This document shows, one piece after another, positions 5,411 to 6,086 of a stretch of DNA of 6,086 bases. The stretch comes from Parvularcula sp964484475. GTDB taxonomy: Bacteria; Pseudomonadota; Alphaproteobacteria; Caulobacterales; Parvularculaceae. Both the position numbers and the translations under genes were made by a program. The notes beneath the pieces were generated by a model that saw only the letters and a list, made by a program, of their open reading frames with translations, was not told the origin of the DNA and searched no databases. How positions within the stretch are numbered: the stretch's first letter is position 1; each line of letters opens with the position of its first letter. The stretch spans positions 1 through 6,086 of the forward strand of contig CAZAFU010000132.1 of NCBI GenBank assembly GCA_964484475.1. The letters run 5' to 3'.

Positions 5411-6086
5411 ATGCAATTCGAGAACTTCACAGACCGCGCCCGCGGTCTCATTCAGGCTGCCCAGACGATTGCCGTCAGGGAAAGCCATCAACAGATCACA
5501 CCCCATCACCTCCTGAAGGCGCTCCTCGACGATAGCGAGGGGCTGGCCTCGAACCTCATCCGCCGGGCCAATGGCGATCCTGCCATCGCGCTCCAGCTCT
5601 CCGACCAGGCGCTCGCCAAGATGCCCCAGGTCGAAGGCTCGGGCGCGCAGACCTATCTGGCCCAGTCGACCGCGAAGGTGCTGGCCCGCGCCGAGGAGAT
5701 CGCGAAGAAGGCAGGGGACAATTTCGTCACCGCCGAACGGCTGCTGGTGGCGCTCGCCATGGATGGGGAGGCGAAGGATGCCCTCGCCAAGGCCAAGGCC
5801 ACACCCCAGAACCTGAACGCCGCCATCAACGAGGTCCGCAAGGGCCGGACCGCCGACACCGCGAGCGCGGAGCAGGGCTATGACGCCCTGAAGCGCTACG
5901 CCCGGGACCTCACCGAAGCGGCAAGGCAGGGCAAGCTCGATCCGATCATCGGACGCGACGAGGAGATTCGCCGCTCGATGCAGATCCTCTCCCGGCGGAC
6001 CAAGAACAACCCCGTGCTGATCGGCGAGCCCGGCGTCGGCAAGACCGCCATCGCCGAGGGGCTGGCCCAGCGCATCGTCAACGGCG
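5411..6086 (+). CDS. clpB: ATP-dependent chaperone ClpB, N-terminal part (3' partial)
   Basis: The frame is open from ATG 5411 to the right edge with no stop, giving 225 residues of a protein that is normally about 860. ClpB is a hexameric cytosolic AAA+ disaggregase that pulls proteins out of aggregates together with DnaK. Residues 1-145 are the Clp N domain, with two Clp repeats (QQITPHHLLKALLDDSEG at 27-44, GDNFVTAERLLVALAMDGE at 102-120). The linker leads to YARDLTEAARQGKLDPIIGR (163-182) and RRTKNNPVLIGEPGVGKT, whose Walker A GEPGVGKT is at 205-212. RRTKNNPVLIGEPGVGKTAI and the KLDPxIGRDEEIRR segment agree with E. coli ClpB almost residue for residue. The start is supported by GCGAGG 5 nt upstream. 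The cut is due to the window edge, not to damage. ClpA and ClpC share the Walker A region but not the early TDRARGLIQAAQ opening, so ClpB is secure. Confidence 0.97.
   Translation, partial: MQFENFTDRARGLIQAAQTIAVRESHQQITPHHLLKALLDDSEGLASNLIRRANGDPAIALQLSDQALAKMPQVEGSGAQTYLAQSTAKVLARAEEIAKKAGDNFVTAERLLVALAMDGEAKDALAKAKATPQNLNAAINEVRKGRTADTASAEQGYDALKRYARDLTEAARQGKLDPIIGRDEEIRRSMQILSRRTKNNPVLIGEPGVGKTAIAEGLAQRIVNG
5431..5448 (+). repeat. Strong hairpin at the beginning of the clpB coding sequence
   Basis: AGACCGCG (5431-5438) and CGCGGTCT (5441-5448) form a perfect 8-bp inverted repeat with a 2-nt centre; as RNA it would fold as 7 bp around a GCCC loop. It spans codons 7-13 (TDRARGL), only 20 nt after the start codon. 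The amino acids here are well conserved in ClpB, so the structure may be incidental to codon choice. Confidence 0.5.

Noticed and set aside
5322..5535. Short plus-strand open frames overlapping the clpB leader and start
   Set aside because: They run out of frame into the clpB N domain, have low-complexity Arg/Pro-rich ends and lack a ribosome site. The clpB frame from 5411 explains the region.
1..6086. Search for a defence system, mobile element, CRISPR array, tRNA or phage signature
   Set aside because: All sizeable space is taken by five ordinary genes, the longest gene-free stretch is 181 bp, and I saw no transposase, integrase, terminal repeats, tRNA fold or regularly spaced repeats.

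Overview
The window is GC-rich with strong G/C preference at third codon positions. It reads as a piece of an alphaproteobacterial chromosome. Support comes from the style of the proteins: a TonB-linked TPR protein, a bacterial-type FAA hydrolase, a DUF885 lipoprotein and ClpB. Possible orders are Caulobacterales/Hyphomonadales, Parvularculales or Sphingomonadales, but I cannot fix the order or genus from sequence alone. Coding density is high, and there are no RNA genes, insertion sequences or CRISPR repeats.

Layout. Positions 1-1385 (+) hold the 3' part of a tetratricopeptide-repeat protein like those encoded beside ExbB/ExbD/TonB systems; its start lies outside the window. A 14-bp-stem terminator at 1415-1448, with A and T tracts on either side, separates it from the convergent gene maiA (1528-2172, -), a maleylacetoacetate isomerase of the zeta-class glutathione transferases. 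Across a 93-bp gap, maiA is divergent from an FAA hydrolase gene (2266-3270, +), the likely fumarylacetoacetase. A GC hairpin (3281-3303) lies between the convergent ends of that gene and a DUF885 gene (3316-5229, -), a predicted zinc-peptidase-like lipoprotein. A 181-bp divergent regulatory region (5230-5410) then leads to clpB (5411 to the right edge, +), which is cut just after the first Walker A motif.

Function. maiA and the FAA hydrolase together encode the last two steps of homogentisate (tyrosine/phenylalanine) breakdown: maleylacetoacetate to fumarylacetoacetate, then to fumarate and acetoacetate. Homogentisate dioxygenase is not in the window. The TPR protein, the DUF885 lipoprotein and ClpB have no evident link to this pathway. 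All four gene junctions are convergent or divergent, so each gene appears to be its own transcription unit.

Overall this is ordinary core or house-keeping sequence, and I see no new system. The points worth a second look are small: the start codon of the DUF885 gene, a palindrome overlapping its putative promoter, a tandem GCGTTGAAC repeat upstream of clpB with an RpoH-like promoter, an inverted repeat filling the spacer of the putative fahA promoter, and a strong hairpin at the start of the clpB coding sequence.
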